A stretch of DNA of 50,544 nucleotides from Bacillota bacterium (GTDB taxonomy: Bacteria; Bacillota; Clostridia; Saccharofermentanales; DTU023), in NCBI GenBank assembly GCA_029570375.1, contig JAKPXB010000003.1, positions 1 to 50,544 of the forward strand, in the 5' to 3' direction. Both the position numbers and the translations under genes were made by a program. Positions 35,000 through 42,233 of the stretch are shown here, piece after piece (the stretch's first letter is position 1; the number at the start of each line of letters is the position of its first letter). The notes under the pieces were generated by a model. That model searched no databases. It was not told the DNA's origin and was given only the letters and a program-made list of their open reading frames with translations.

Positions 35000-35793
35000 A
35001 TAAATTATGGAAGACAAAAACCAGCGTGGTCAATCCTGAGAGCGAATCGCCCGCGCCACAGGATCTCATTCTGCAGGTTTCAGACCTTGTGGTCAGTTAC
35101 GGTTCCATTCAGGTCCTGCATGGAGTTTCACTCGATATACGCCGAGGCGAACTCGTCAGTATCTGCGGCGTGAACGGGGCCGGCAAATCGACTATTCTTA
35201 AATCGATCGCCGGTATTTTAAAGCCTCGCTCCGGATCTGTCTGTTTCAAAAATATGGACGTCACCGGCAAGAAACCAGAACAGCTCCACAAACTCGGCAT
35301 CTCGCTCGTCCCTGAAGGCCGGGATATTTTCCCGACGCTGACCGTCGAAGAAAATCTCCGGATCGGTTCTTTCGGAAGACATGAACCGAAGCGTTACGCG
35401 GAGGATCTTGAAGACTTTTTCCATCTCTTTCCCATTTTGAAAGAGCGTTACCATCAGGCGGGGGGATTGCTCTCCGGCGGTGAACAGCAGATGCTGGCGA
35501 TCGCAAGAGGCCTTATTTCACACCCCGACCTCCTGATGATGGACGAGCCTTCTCTCGGGTTGTCGCCAAACAGGGTTGATCAGATTTTCGACCTCATTTT
35601 GGAACTGAAATCGCGCGGCATCACAATCCTTCTCGTCGAGCAAAACGCCAGCCGTGCTCTGAGAATTGCCGATCGCACCTACCTGTTCTCCAACGGCAGA
35701 ATCGAGTACGCGGGGAAACCGGACGAGATGGGCAGTGAAGTCGATATAACCTCCGTTTACCTCGGAGCAAAAGAAGGAGGAATGGCTTCATGA
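34996..35793 (+). CDS. livF: Liv-type ABC transporter ATPase (LivF-like)
   Basis: The 265-residue ATPase has a 25-residue N-terminal extension, then the LivF core: Walker A GVNGAGKST, LVPEGRDIFPTLTVEENL, signature LLSGGEQQMLAIARGL, Walker B LLMMDEPSLGLSP and switch VEQNASRAL. These are LivF/UrtE-specific forms. It forms the ATPase pair with the LivG-like protein. Start and stop both overlap neighbours by 4 bases (ATGA). Confidence 0.93.
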   Translation: MNKLWKTKTSVVNPESESPAPQDLILQVSDLVVSYGSIQVLHGVSLDIRRGELVSICGVNGAGKSTILKSIAGILKPRSGSVCFKNMDVTGKKPEQLHKLGISLVPEGRDIFPTLTVEENLRIGSFGRHEPKRYAEDLEDFFHLFPILKERYHQAGGLLSGGEQQMLAIARGLISHPDLLMMDEPSLGLSPNRVDQIFDLILELKSRGITILLVEQNASRALRIADRTYLFSNGRIEYAGKPDEMGSEVDITSVYLGAKEGGMAS

Positions 35794-36692
35794 ATACGGA
35801 TATTCTGATTGAATTTGCCATCAATGTCCTCAGCATGGGCAGCTTATACGCCCTGATCGCGATGGGCCTCTGCTTTGTCTTCGGCATTTGCCGGCTTATT
35901 AACTTCGCGCACGGCGAGTTTATCACGGTGAGCGCTTATACGCTCTATTACCTTGGCACCTTTACGAACATTCCGTGGCCGTTCGTCTTCCTGCTGGTGG
36001 TGATTGTCGGCCTTGTCGTCGGGTATTTGAGTGAATTGATCGCGTACCGTCCTTTTCGCGGCCGGTCGCTCGACGCGCTACTCGTCACATCATTTGCGAT
36101 CAGTATTATTCTGCAGCGTTTATTCCAGCTCGGTATCAGCCCGCGATCCCGTGCCGTGCCTGTCCCCGCCTATTTCAATATGAACGTGACGCTCTTCGGC
36201 GTGATCACGCCGCTTCGCAATCTGCTGCTGGTCGGCACAACGGTCATTCTGCTGGTTGTTGTGATGCTCATCATGAAATACACACCGCTCGGTATCGCGA
36301 TGCGCGGCGCGTCAGAGGATTTTGTCACAGCCCGCCTGATGGGTGTGCCCGCCAACCTTGTCATCTCTGTCGCTTTTATCATCAGCGGGCTCCTCGCCGG
36401 TGTCGTCGCCGTGTTCTGGTCCGCTCGCACAGGATCGGTGGAACCGCTGATGGGCGCGACTCCCCTGCTTATAGGGTTTATTTCCATTGTCATCGGCGGT
36501 ATGCACTCGCTGCCGGGCTCGGTTGTCGGCGGATATGTCTACGCGCTGATCGCCAACTTGCTGTCGTTGACACTGCCTTCCACTTTGCTGTCATTCCGTG
36601 ACGCGATCATGTTTGTCATTGTCATCTCATTTCTCATTTTGAAACCGGAAGGACTGCTGCGCGGAAGCTATCAGGAGGAGCGTGTAGGATGA
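35790..36692 (+). CDS. livH: Liv-type ABC transporter permease (LivH-like)
   Basis: The 300-residue permease has about eight helices. MGSLYALIAMGLCFVFGICRLINFAHGEFI near the N-terminus is the LivH/UrtB hallmark (cited in parts: GSLYALIAMG and INFAHGEF). The docking loop is GIAMRGASEDFVTARLMGV, followed by FIISGLLAGVVAVFW and the C-terminal GGMHSLPGSVVGG. It ends with a basic tail and overlaps the LivM-like gene by 4 bases. Confidence 0.93.
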   Translation: MNTDILIEFAINVLSMGSLYALIAMGLCFVFGICRLINFAHGEFITVSAYTLYYLGTFTNIPWPFVFLLVVIVGLVVGYLSELIAYRPFRGRSLDALLVTSFAISIILQRLFQLGISPRSRAVPVPAYFNMNVTLFGVITPLRNLLLVGTTVILLVVVMLIMKYTPLGIAMRGASEDFVTARLMGVPANLVISVAFIISGLLAGVVAVFWSARTGSVEPLMGATPLLIGFISIVIGGMHSLPGSVVGGYVYALIANLLSLTLPSTLLSFRDAIMFVIVISFLILKPEGLLRGSYQEERVG

Positions 36693-37828
36693 GTACTCAC
36701 CGTCACTTTTTATCGAATTGTGAAGCCGCTCCGGCGGCGCGTCCGCAAAGCACAAGTTCCTACTTCAGCTTTGCAAACAAATGGTCTACAGTCGTGCTGC
36801 TGATCTCCGGGCTGGTGGCTATCGGAGCCTTTATATGGTGGCTCAATATCCCTTTTATTGAAGATATTTTTACATCAAGCGCGATCACGCTGACGATGGT
36901 GCTCGGCTTCCAGCTGTATATGGGTAATTCGGGTATTTTGAACTGGAGTTACATCGGATATGCCGGTATCGGCGCCTTCGCTTCCGCTATATTTTCCATG
37001 GAACCGGCGGTAAAAACGATGCAGATACCGACCATGTATCCTTTTTTGATCAAACTCCATCTCCCCTTTTCCCTCGCCCTGATCGCCGGCGCCCTGACGG
37101 CCATGGCTGTGGCCGCGCTCGTCGCATGGCCGCTCATGCGTCTCTCCGATTCGGTAGGCGCCATCACGCAGTTTGCCTTACTGATCGTGTTCAATGTCGT
37201 GCTGTCGCAGTGGTCGCAAGTTACAAACGGCCCGCGCACATTCACACTGGGCGGTCTGCGCTATACCACACTATGGGTCGCCCTCGGCGTCGCCTCGGTT
37301 GTGCTCGCGGCTGTTTTCTATTTCAAAGAGTCGCCCGTCGGTCTGAAGCTTCGCGCCACGCGCGATGACAGGCACGCCGCCCGCTCAAGCGGCATCAACC
37401 TTGTCTCGACCCGCTACATCGGATACATCACAAGCGCCTTTATCGGCGGGCTTGCCGGGGGATTGTTTTCCCACTACATCCTTTCCATCACTGCCGCCTC
37501 CTTTTACCTGCACGATCTTTTCGTCATTCTTTCCATGCTGGTGATCGGCGGCTCCATGTCAGTATCCGGAGCTTTCTTCGGAACTCTGCTGGTCACGCTT
37601 GCCCGTCAGGGGTTGAGGCAGGTAGAATTGGGATTGACGAGAAGCGGTTTTGAGGCATCCGGCGCAACTGAAATTGTTTTGGCGATTCTGATGATCGTCT
37701 TCTTAATCTGGAGACCGAACGGTATTACAGGCGGCGAAGAACTGACCTGGAACAGTATCCGGCGCCGCTTGAAATCCTTCACCGGCAGAAAAAAACAATC
37801 CGCAAAGTCTCAGCAACAGGAGGATTAG
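36689..37828 (+). CDS. livM: Liv-type ABC transporter permease (LivM-like)
   Basis: The 379-residue permease has a hydrophilic N-terminus of about 30 residues before helix 1, then about nine to ten helices. Family landmarks are LNWSYIGYAGIGAFASAIFS, the docking loop GLKLRATRDDRHAARSSGIN and LFVILSMLVIGGSMSVSGAFFGTLL. The C-terminus is basic and Gln-rich. It completes the permease pair and is followed after 2 bases by the amidase gene. Confidence 0.92.
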   Translation: MSTHRHFLSNCEAAPAARPQSTSSYFSFANKWSTVVLLISGLVAIGAFIWWLNIPFIEDIFTSSAITLTMVLGFQLYMGNSGILNWSYIGYAGIGAFASAIFSMEPAVKTMQIPTMYPFLIKLHLPFSLALIAGALTAMAVAALVAWPLMRLSDSVGAITQFALLIVFNVVLSQWSQVTNGPRTFTLGGLRYTTLWVALGVASVVLAAVFYFKESPVGLKLRATRDDRHAARSSGINLVSTRYIGYITSAFIGGLAGGLFSHYILSITAASFYLHDLFVILSMLVIGGSMSVSGAFFGTLLVTLARQGLRQVELGLTRSGFEASGATEIVLAILMIVFLIWRPNGITGGEELTWNSIRRRLKSFTGRKKQSAKSQQQED

Positions 37829-37830
37829 AA

Positions 37831-38742
37831 ATGAAAACTCTCGAAAACGACAAGGTGTTCTACGCCTTTTCACCGGACATGACGCCACAGTTAACTGTCA
37901 AACAGGGCGAACTCTTTCTGCTTGAGACGCGCGACTGTTTCGCCAATCAGCTGTGTTCCAATGAGGATACGCTGGAAGAGCTCGATTGGGACAGGATCAA
38001 CCCCGCCACCGGCCCGGTCGCCATTGAAGGCGTAAAAGCGGGTGATATGGTTCGGATTGATATCAAGAAAATTGAACTGAGCGGCCGTTCGGTAATGACA
38101 ACCATCCCGGGAGCCGGTGCAATCCAGGGGATCAGCCAGTTTTCGACGCGGGTCTTTGACAACAGCCGCGGTACACTTTTAGTTGAAACGGCTAAAGGCA
38201 CGCTTGAACTCCCCTTGAAGCCGATGATCGGAGTGATCGGCCTCGCCCCTCCGGAGGGGAGCATTCCGAATGGAACTCCTGGGAAACACGGCGGCAATAT
38301 GGACTGCAAACTGATCGGCGAGAACACCTCCCTTTATTTGCGGGCATCTGTTGATGGAGGGCTGTTCGGGTGCGGCGATGTGCACGCATTGATGGGCGAC
38401 GGGGAAGTCCTCGTCTGCGGGGCCGAAACTCCCGCCAAAGTGACACTTGCCGCGTCGGTTGTTGAAGCAGCGCCACTCCCTGTGCCGTTTCTGGAAACAG
38501 ACTCTTTATTTGTGGCTATCGCGACCGCCAGGTCGGCAGAGGAAGCCTTTAAAACGGCCATCGACCACATGTTCTCCTTCCTGATAGAAACCGCCGGCTT
38601 GGAAGAAGGGGACGCCGGGCGTCTGATGACACTGGTCGGAGAGCTGAAATTCTGCCAGGTCGTCGATCCTGAGGTCACCATACGCTTTGAATTCCCGAAG
38701 TCTGTTCTGGCGGAACTCGGATTCCCGGGGATTACTCAGTAA
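37831..38742 (+). CDS. acetamidase/formamidase family hydrolase
   Basis: The 303-residue enzyme belongs to the FmdA/AmdA family, which hydrolyses formamide, acetamide or related short amides to ammonia and acid. Landmarks in order: VKQGELFLLETRDCFANQL, GPVAIEGVKAGDMVRIDI, MIGVIGLAPPEG, the metal-site region NGTPGKHGGNMDCKLIGENTSLYL, and LFGCGDVHALMGDGE. The length is normal for the short bacterial form. It begins 2 bases after the permease stop with RBS CAGGAGG, so it belongs to the same operon. This link suggests that the transporter imports its substrate. Downstream is a good terminator. Confidence 0.9.
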   Translation: MKTLENDKVFYAFSPDMTPQLTVKQGELFLLETRDCFANQLCSNEDTLEELDWDRINPATGPVAIEGVKAGDMVRIDIKKIELSGRSVMTTIPGAGAIQGISQFSTRVFDNSRGTLLVETAKGTLELPLKPMIGVIGLAPPEGSIPNGTPGKHGGNMDCKLIGENTSLYLRASVDGGLFGCGDVHALMGDGEVLVCGAETPAKVTLAASVVEAAPLPVPFLETDSLFVAIATARSAEEAFKTAIDHMFSFLIETAGLEEGDAGRLMTLVGELKFCQVVDPEVTIRFEFPKSVLAELGFPGITQ

Positions 38743-38799
38743 CCGCTTATCGGATGGTGATTCACCTCATTTGAACAGCCGGCGGGTACACCGGCAAAT

Positions 38800-38846
38800 A
38801 AGGGTGTCTCTCCACACTTTTCAAGTGTGAGGAGATACCCTTTTAG
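38800..38846 (+). terminator. intrinsic terminator of the Liv/amidase operon
   Basis: AAGGGTGTCTCTCCACACTT pairs with AAGTGTGAGGAGATACCCTT (a near-perfect 20-base stem with a 3-base loop), running into a T-rich end (TTTTAGTTTT). It isolates the operon from sigI. Confidence 0.8.
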
Positions 38847-38944
38847 TTTTCCGCTCTTTTGAAACGAAAATCCTTATTTTTCTCTCCCTGTCCCGCTTTT
38901 CCGGAGAGCCCCGCGTATTCTATAGTAGGAGCAGGAGGTAGCCC

Positions 38945-39655
38945 ATGCGCAGGGAACAGGATATCGCTGAGCGCGTCTGCGCCGCGAGGCAGGATGACGA
39001 GCTCGCAGAAGAATTGATCAGCCAGTATCTCCCCTTTATCCGCGCTGAGGCGGCTCGCTACCTTGGGCGCATCTGCACGGAACAGGATGACGAACTGAGT
39101 ATCGCCATGATCGCGTTTCACGACGCAATGAAGAGCTATCAACGTGAGCGTGGCGCCTTTATTCCCTACGCTTCGCTCGTCATCCGAAACAGACTGACCG
39201 ATCACGGCCGAAAAGAACAAAGACACCGGACGACCGTTTCTCTGGATGCCGCTCAGCAGGATGATGACCTTCCCCTCTCTGACGTTATCGCATCCGAAGG
39301 ACAGGATCCTTTACAAAACGAAAATCTAAAGGCCGCCATCGCAGAAATCATTGAGTTTAAGAAACAGCTGAGCGATTACAATATCACGCTCCTGGAGCTG
39401 ACGGAACAGACGCCGAAGCAGCAGCGCAGCATGGATATATGCAAAAAAGCCCTCCTCTACATTCTCGGAAACGGGGAGTTATTCCACCGGATTATCGAGA
39501 CAGGGAAACTACCCCTGAAAGAGATAGCCGGCTGCGCAGGATTACCGCGAAAAACGCTCGAGCGTCACCGCAAGTACCTGATTGGAATCATGATCATCTT
39601 CAGCAACGGTTACACTTTGATGCGCGGCCATCTGAAAGAAATGTTAAGGCGCTAG
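38945..39655 (+). CDS. sigI: RNA polymerase sigma factor SigI
   Basis: The 236-residue sigma-70 family protein is of the SigI type. Its region 2 spans about residues 22-90 (ELISQYLPFIRAEAARYLGR, DDELSIAMIAFHDAMKSYQ, ERGAFIPYASLVIRNRLTDH), and the SigI-type C-terminal region includes LPLKEIAGCAGLPRKTLERHRKYL, a helix-turn-helix that reads the promoter. RBS AGGAGG is 6 bases before the ATG. The next gene encodes its anti-sigma factor, 14 bases downstream, matching the sigI-rsgI arrangement of Bacillus and clostridia. SigI factors answer envelope, heat or extracellular-polymer signals relayed by RsgI. Confidence 0.9.
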   Translation: MRREQDIAERVCAARQDDELAEELISQYLPFIRAEAARYLGRICTEQDDELSIAMIAFHDAMKSYQRERGAFIPYASLVIRNRLTDHGRKEQRHRTTVSLDAAQQDDDLPLSDVIASEGQDPLQNENLKAAIAEIIEFKKQLSDYNITLLELTEQTPKQQRSMDICKKALLYILGNGELFHRIIETGKLPLKEIAGCAGLPRKTLERHRKYLIGIMIIFSNGYTLMRGHLKEMLRR

Positions 39656-39669
39656 AGGTTAGAAGCAAT

Positions 39670-40464
39670 ATGAACTACATCGTGTTGGAAACTCAAAAAG
39701 AATCCGCTGTCGTCCTGGATGAGGAAGGCCGCTTTCTTAAAGTGCTGAACGACGGATACACCGTCGGGCAGACAGTCCCGAAGGTCACGCCCTGCCACGC
39801 TTTCACCGAGGGGAGCGTACCGAAAAGAGTGTGGCTTCAGCGCGTATCGGCCGCCGCCGCGTGTTTTATCATTGCCCTTTTCGCCTATTTCCAGATATTC
39901 GAACGTCCGATCGCGGCCATGCGTCTGAAAATCAACCCCGCGTTCCGCATCGAATGGAACCGCCGCGAAAAAGTGACGGGCATCCGGGCAGAAAATGAGG
40001 ACGCGGTTTCAATCCTTGAAAACTATTCAGGCAAACAAAAAAGCCCCTCGACGGTTACGCGGGAACTGATTGAGTTATCCGCGCGACACGGTTATCTCAA
40101 GGAACACGGTTCTGTCACAATTCAGATGGGGTTCGGTGACCGCGATTCCACCCGGAGCGTATGGGATGATCTTGAAAAGAACCTAAAAGAACAAACCGCT
40201 CATTTGGGTATGCTCACCATCCATATGGAAATGAGCGGAGGACAAAACGCGCCGGTACCAACGACGCTGTTAACATCGGCAAGTGAGCCTCCGGAATCCG
40301 GCTCTTCCGTGGAAACTTCCAGCCCTACTGCAGATCCTGGTACTTCGAATACCGTTCATCCGACTGACGATGATGACGACGATGATGATGACGACGACGA
40401 AGAAGACAACGACCATGATCCGGGTGATGATCCGGATGACGACACGGATGACGAAGATGCCTGA
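39670..40464 (+). CDS. rsgI: RsgI-type anti-sigma factor with poly-aspartate tail
   Basis: I start at the ATG at 39670, where the RsgI N-terminal domain begins (MNYIVLETQKESAVVLDEEGRF cited as MNYIVLETQK and VVLDEEGRF). GAGG lies upstream; the longer open frame overlaps sigI and is not used. The 264-residue protein has a cytoplasmic SigI-binding domain (1-52), one helix (about 58-77), then the RsgI periplasmic-type domain containing KINPAF. Its Asn89-Pro90 bond matches the self-cleavage site known in the family. After a Ser/Thr/Pro linker the extracytoplasmic end (about 230-264) is nearly all Asp/Glu, including eleven consecutive Asp. Other RsgIs end in sugar-binding or similar sensor modules. 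An acidic tail suggests metal-ion or cationic-surface sensing, which is inference. Confidence 0.85.
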   Translation: MNYIVLETQKESAVVLDEEGRFLKVLNDGYTVGQTVPKVTPCHAFTEGSVPKRVWLQRVSAAAACFIIALFAYFQIFERPIAAMRLKINPAFRIEWNRREKVTGIRAENEDAVSILENYSGKQKSPSTVTRELIELSARHGYLKEHGSVTIQMGFGDRDSTRSVWDDLEKNLKEQTAHLGMLTIHMEMSGGQNAPVPTTLLTSASEPPESGSSVETSSPTADPGTSNTVHPTDDDDDDDDDDDEEDNDHDPGDDPDDDTDDEDA

Positions 40465-40615
40465 CGCGAACACGTTGGCAGCGATTTCCAGCAGAACAGC
40501 GCGTCTTTACGATTCATGCGGCCCCGGTTTTCCGAATGTTCACCCGCATTCTTTAACAGAAAGATAACTTGCCGGGCGGCATGCGCGGCCCTCCTTGAAG
40601 GAAAGAGGTGATCAC

Positions 40616-41329
40616 ATGAAACGAATGAAGTTAATAATCGCACTGGTAATTGTCGGGTTAATTTTCAGCGCAGCGATATCTTACGGCACGACTAACGCGA
40701 AGGAGATTACCGGGGAACAGGCTCTCTCTATTGCTTTGCAGCACCAGGGGCTTCAGCCCGATCAGGTAACAGGCTGCGAGATCGAGTACGAAAGAGAGAA
40801 CGGGATGAATGTCTATGATATTGAGTTTTTCTGCGAGAACGTGAAATACGATCTCGACATCCACGCAGAGACCGGTGAAGTGCTGGATGTTGAAACGGAA
40901 CGGCACATTCCCCGCCCTTCCGATCCCGCCGCCTCGGACGTAACGGCGCCTGCCACGGAAGAACCAGCCGGTTCAATCAGTGAAGCAGAAGCACTGCGGA
41001 TCGCTATGGAACATCTCAAGGTTTCACCCGATCAGCTGTCGATGATTGATATCGAGCGTGAGATGGAAAACGGAAAAAAGATCTACGAAGTTGAGTTTGT
41101 TTTGGAAGGAACAGAGTACGAATTTGATATTGATGCCATATCCGGAAGAATTCTGGAAATCACAACCGAGACCTATTTAGGCCAAAGTGAAGATACGACA
41201 GCTTTTGACGACGATGATGACGATGGCGACGACGACGAAGACCCGGATGACGACGAAGACCCGGATGATGACGATGATCCTGACGACGATGAAGACACGG
41301 ATGACCACGAAGACGACGACAAAGACTGA
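40616..41329 (+). CDS. exported double-PepSY protein with acidic tail
   Basis: I start at the ATG at 40616, served by AGAGGTG 6 bases upstream. The 237-residue protein has a signal or anchor helix (about residues 5-22) and two PepSY-type domains: residues 30-102 (EQALSIALQHQGLQPDQVTGC, YDIEFFCENVKYDLDIHAETGE) and about 125-195 (EAEALRIAMEHLKVSPDQLS, YEVEFVLEGTEYEFDIDAISGR). A Pro/Ala/Thr linker joins them. Residues 200-237 are an Asp-rich tail with repeating DPDDDE units, like the tail of the neighbouring RsgI. PepSY domains often modulate proteases or signalling. The gene lies 151 bases after rsgI on the same strand and is probably part of, or regulated by, the SigI unit. Confidence 0.8.
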   Translation: MKRMKLIIALVIVGLIFSAAISYGTTNAKEITGEQALSIALQHQGLQPDQVTGCEIEYERENGMNVYDIEFFCENVKYDLDIHAETGEVLDVETERHIPRPSDPAASDVTAPATEEPAGSISEAEALRIAMEHLKVSPDQLSMIDIEREMENGKKIYEVEFVLEGTEYEFDIDAISGRILEITTETYLGQSEDTTAFDDDDDDGDDDEDPDDDEDPDDDDDPDDDEDTDDHEDDDKD

Positions 41330-41347
41330 GGTCCGGGCAGGACACAA

Positions 41348-41397
41348 AAGGACGGTTCTTTCACCCGGTTGAAAAACCGGACGAAAGAACCGTCCTT
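41348..41397. terminator. bidirectional terminator between PepSY and DUF2284 genes
   Basis: A perfect 15-base stem, AAGGACGGTTCTTTC / GAAAGAACCGTCCTT, encloses a second inner stem (CCGGTT/AACCGG). A-rich and T-containing flanks on both sides fit termination of the two convergent transcripts. Confidence 0.75.
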
Positions 41398-41420
41398 GCT
41401 GCTTCTCTGTTACTTTCCCC

Positions 41421-41987
41421 TTACGGTTTCAATAGCCCGCCAATCAGAAAAAGGTGCTGCGGCAGATGGCCTTCCTTCTCCCAGATCAGCTTCTCGCCAA
41501 AGTATTTTTCGACGGCTTGCACAACATCGCCGCCCAGCGCCTCGATGGAATAGCGGCATAGATGCGGGTTGCGGCAGGGCAGATTCTGAAGGCGGGTGCA
41601 TACAACGCAGATTTCGCATTTGCCGGCTGAAAGTGCCATGCTGCCGGGGTGCTCTGCTTCAAGCGCCAGCAGTTCCATGAGAAGTGCATGTTTGAATGGC
41701 GCGAGCAGTTTGTTGCAAACCATCGCCACTTCCGCTTTCTGGAACGTTTTCTCCCTCAGATCCTGAGGGACGATCACCTTTTTACCGATGAGAAGCAACG
41801 ATTTATATGATTTCCAGATGTCTTCAGACGAAAAATCGTAAGGCGGACAGGACCAGGTTTTGCCATACGTCGGACAAGCCTGACAGCAGCGCAGGAACCT
41901 GGGTACATCAACACAGGTTTCCATGAACTCCCGTACCGAAACATCTTTCCGAAATGATTCAACAGAACATCCACTCATATCAATCAT
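41421..41987 (-). CDS. DUF2284 cysteine-rich predicted metal-binding protein
   Basis: The 188-residue cytoplasmic protein carries many cysteines in the DUF2284 pattern: CCQACPTYGKTWSCPPY near residues 34-50, and KCEICVVCTRLQNLPCRNPHLCRYSIEALGGD in the second half (seen in parts as CEICVVC and LPCRNPHLC). The family is predicted to bind a metal or iron-sulfur cluster. Its role is not established. The start is ATG at 41987 with only a weak RBS (AAAGAAAT); the ATG three codons later is an alternative. It diverges from cooS, so a link to CO metabolism is possible but only by position. Confidence 0.82.
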   Translation of the reverse strand: MIDMSGCSVESFRKDVSVREFMETCVDVPRFLRCCQACPTYGKTWSCPPYDFSSEDIWKSYKSLLLIGKKVIVPQDLREKTFQKAEVAMVCNKLLAPFKHALLMELLALEAEHPGSMALSAGKCEICVVCTRLQNLPCRNPHLCRYSIEALGGDVVQAVEKYFGEKLIWEKEGHLPQHLFLIGGLLKP

Positions 41988-42116
41988 ATTTCTTTTTTAC
42001 CACAAATCCGCCGCAATAGGAAGACTTCTCGCCATCTTTCCGGCGATAAGGCGGCCTTTCTGAACAGTCTGTTGAATTGACGCGGTTATTTTCTGACGGT
42101 CATTTTCTGCGAAAAG

Positions 42117-42145
42117 TTCCACTAATTTCTCTATTATGCTACAAT
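42117..42145 (+). promoter_or_regulatory. predicted promoter of cooS
   Basis: An extended -10 box (TGCTACAAT) lies 17 bases after a weak -35 (TTCCAC). The 5' leader is about 85 bases. No CooA or RcoM gene is in the window. Confidence 0.4.
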
Positions 42146-42233
42146 ATATTTGTGAAGTTCTATTCAATTTTGTGCATATCAAGCAGCAAAATGAATATCA
42201 TGCCGTTACAACGTTATCAAATGGGAGGTTTCT

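Noticed and set aside
39439-39669. Longer start for rsgI overlapping sigI
   Set aside because: The extra 77 residues look like out-of-frame sigI, and RsgI family homology begins exactly at the ATG at 39670.
40360-40465. GAT/GAC repeat tract as a non-coding microsatellite
   Set aside because: It is in frame with rsgI and a similar in-frame tract recurs in the next gene, so it is coding.
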